From: Camarhynchus parvulus
Taxonomy: Eukaryota; Chordata; Aves; Passeriformes; Thraupidae
Reading direction: 5' to 3'
DNA length: 64,000 nt
Assembly: GCF_901933205.1 (NCBI RefSeq)
Contig: NC_044584.1
Location: 11,759,001 to 11,823,000, forward strand
Below, piece by piece: positions 62,100-64,000 of this stretch (position 1 is the stretch's first letter; every line of letters begins with the position of its first letter). A program made the translations under genes and the position numbers. The notes under the pieces are model-generated. The model saw only the letters and a program-made list of their open reading frames with translations. It was not told the origin of the DNA and made no database searches.

Positions 62100-62465
62100 T
62101 AAATTACTGAGGTATATAAGGCTTGATTCTGGCCCACTGGAGTTGAGGTCCAGGCTCTCATGCTGAGAAGGTCTGCATTTGGTTACACTTCTGTCCTTCA
62201 CTCTTTATTTCCAATTACCTAGAAGAAAATAAAAGACTTAGAGCATTGCAGATGGTGTTGTTTAAGGAAGTAGGGGCCAGATTTTTGGTTGTAAATAGGG
62301 ATTATTTGGGAAAAGCAATGGCCAGTGCAGTGCTGATCAAATGTTGAGGCTGTCTCAGCTTTGGGAATGTCCCAAGCAAAGCAGTCTGATACTGAGTAGG
62401 CAAGTGGCTGCAGCTGCAGTGTTTGGAAACAAATGAGGGCCAAATTCATTCTTGCTGTCTCTGAT
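62100..62465. repeat. Trace of ancient amniote interspersed repeat (tentative)
   Basis: GGCTTGATTCTGGCCCACTG at about 62,121 and GAGGGCCAAATTCATTCTTG at about 62,435 match wording common in old dispersed repeats of reptiles and birds. Copies are heavily diverged and edges cannot be set. Family not asserted. Confidence 0.3.
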
Positions 62466-64000
62466 GTGAGCAATCTGAAGGGGAAAATAATCAACAAATT
62501 TTACAGTCAGCTATTTCTGCTCCAGAAATGCAGAGGAAGACACAGCAGTGAGTACCTCACACCCCTGTGGGCTTTTCCCCCTTCAAAATCATGTAGGTTT
62601 GTCAAAAAGCAGGGGCAGGATCTGCCTTCTGTGAGCTGACACACTGTGAGAAACCCAGTGTTATGTTCTGTGCACTGAGGGACAATTTCCATCTGTATTT
62701 CCATCTAGATCATGTTAGGATCTAAATCAGACCAATCTTTCAGTTTAATGGTTAAATGGAGAATAATAAAACATTTCTATGAGTAAACATGGGGCTGATA
62801 AACAAAAAAAAAAAGGAAAATAAACAGCCAACAGCTCCCATTTGGGATCAAACAGGATTATTTTTTTGTCAGATTGAAATTAAAATGATGTTTGTTTGGG
62901 TTTTTTTCTGTTGTTGCTGTCTTTCATCCTTCTTTAAAGCAGACCTTAAACTCAATTCCACAGGAATTTACTTTAGAACCCAGCAGCAAGGTTGAAAGCC
63001 TAGACATTGTGTGTTTTACCTGAGGAGAGGAAACGTTCCTGCAGTGTTGTTGAGGCTGAGAAGCAGAGATGTGCTGGAGCTGAGTGCAGTGATCACAAGC
63101 CCTGAGCCCTGCCCAGGCTCCTGCTCTGGGGGCCTCTGCCCATCCTCAGGTGCTCCTGGCTCCAGGTCTGGGAGTGACTGGGACTGGTCCCAGCAAGAGG
63201 CCAGTCCTTGCCATGGGGAAAGCCAGTTCATGGTTATAGTTTACAGGAGAAAAGCCTCATTTCCCCCAAAAAATACATCAGGGAAAGCCCCAGCTCTTTG
63301 TGGCTCTATGCACGTCACAGGGCTGGGTGCTGCCAGATGTGCATGTAAATAGGACTGGAGAAAACATTTGTTGGGTTTTTGGACTGTTTTCAAACAATGA
63401 ACCTTTAAATGTTGGTGAAATCCTTGTAAAATGGTGCTGAGCCAAGTCCTGTTTTTCTGGAAGAGAAAGACTCGACGAGGTTCGTGGAGGAATGTAAATT
63501 GTCAGTATTTCTTTATACATTTCTTCCATCCCTTTTATTCAGGATTGAAAGAGTTAATATAAATTGGACTAATTTTTTGCTCTGCTCTCAAAAATTTATT
63601 TTTTGTAATAAGAAAAACGTTAAGTGTATGAATTCAGTGATGTTTTGCTACCAACCTGTCTGCCTACAAAGAATGTACTGAGGATAAAAGAGTCCAGCAG
63701 AGTAGTGAGATTTAATCTAGGGGACTAAAACATCCACAGTTACCAGCTCAAGAAAAAAAAAATCCTATTTTTCTGCTCTGTGCAGCCTCCCAGAGCTTTT
63801 CTGGGAGCATTAGGGGCACTGCTGGTCTTGGGGGCTATTTCTCAGCTCTTGAGATGGTACAGGTGTCAGGCAGTGGGAATGACAGGTTTTGGCTATCTGA
63901 AGGAATCCTGGACTGATTTATTCTATCTAAAAGAGCTCTGGGGTGCTCACAGAGCAGAGTTGAGCTCTTGGACACTGCAGAGCTCCAAGAGGAGCACTGC
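62466..64000. other. Unique non-coding DNA, no supported gene
   Basis: A-runs near 62,803 and T-runs near 62,900. GC-richer islet at 63,050-63,220 with opposing frames of 113 and 71 codons, no domain. The window ends in ordinary sequence without a truncated gene being evident. Confidence 0.6.

Overview
The window looks like non-coding vertebrate nuclear DNA, most likely from a bird. The main evidence is a 5'-truncated CR1 LINE tail at about 27.6-28.3 kb ending in the short CR1-type 3' octamer repeat, a second older CR1 tail at 46.66 kb, and a solo-LTR-like element at 17.74-18.17 kb. The rest is AT-rich unique DNA with small GC-rich islets and low CpG, typical of avian intergenic or intronic sequence. 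The LTR composition suggests a passerine, but I cannot assign a species.

I find no protein-coding gene, tRNA or rRNA. Open frames longer than about 100 codons are either frames through tandem repeats whose unit length is divisible by three, or chance frames in GC-richer islets. None shows a recognisable domain, and most have equally long open frames on the opposite strand. The window is therefore a gene desert or lies inside a very large intron.

Layout: 0-0.7 kb holds two adjacent minisatellites (28-bp and 38-bp units). 0.7-11.7 kb is unique DNA with candidate regulatory blocks at 4.5, 7.0 and 7.5-8.0 kb, the last with a small CpG cluster. 11.7 kb has a 40-bp minisatellite. 12.1-13.1 kb and 15.4-17.2 kb are homeobox-motif-rich candidate conserved elements. 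17.74-18.17 kb is the LTR. Further candidate regulatory blocks lie at 22.0-22.8, 24.3-24.8 and 37.5-37.8 kb. 27.6-28.3 kb is the CR1 copy. 35.5/36.3 kb is a diverged direct duplication. 41.0-41.9 kb is an 18-copy 51-bp minisatellite with an internal dimer structure. 46.7-46.9 kb has the old CR1 tail next to a perfect 13-bp inverted repeat. 52.1-55.0 kb has the densest group of candidate conserved elements. 55-64 kb is mostly unremarkable, with traces of ancient repeats.

No operon-like or gene-system organisation is present. The most interesting signals are the candidate enhancer blocks, the three perfect long inverted repeats, the diverged duplication and the structured minisatellites. All regulatory calls are inference from base composition and motif content; no alignment could be run.
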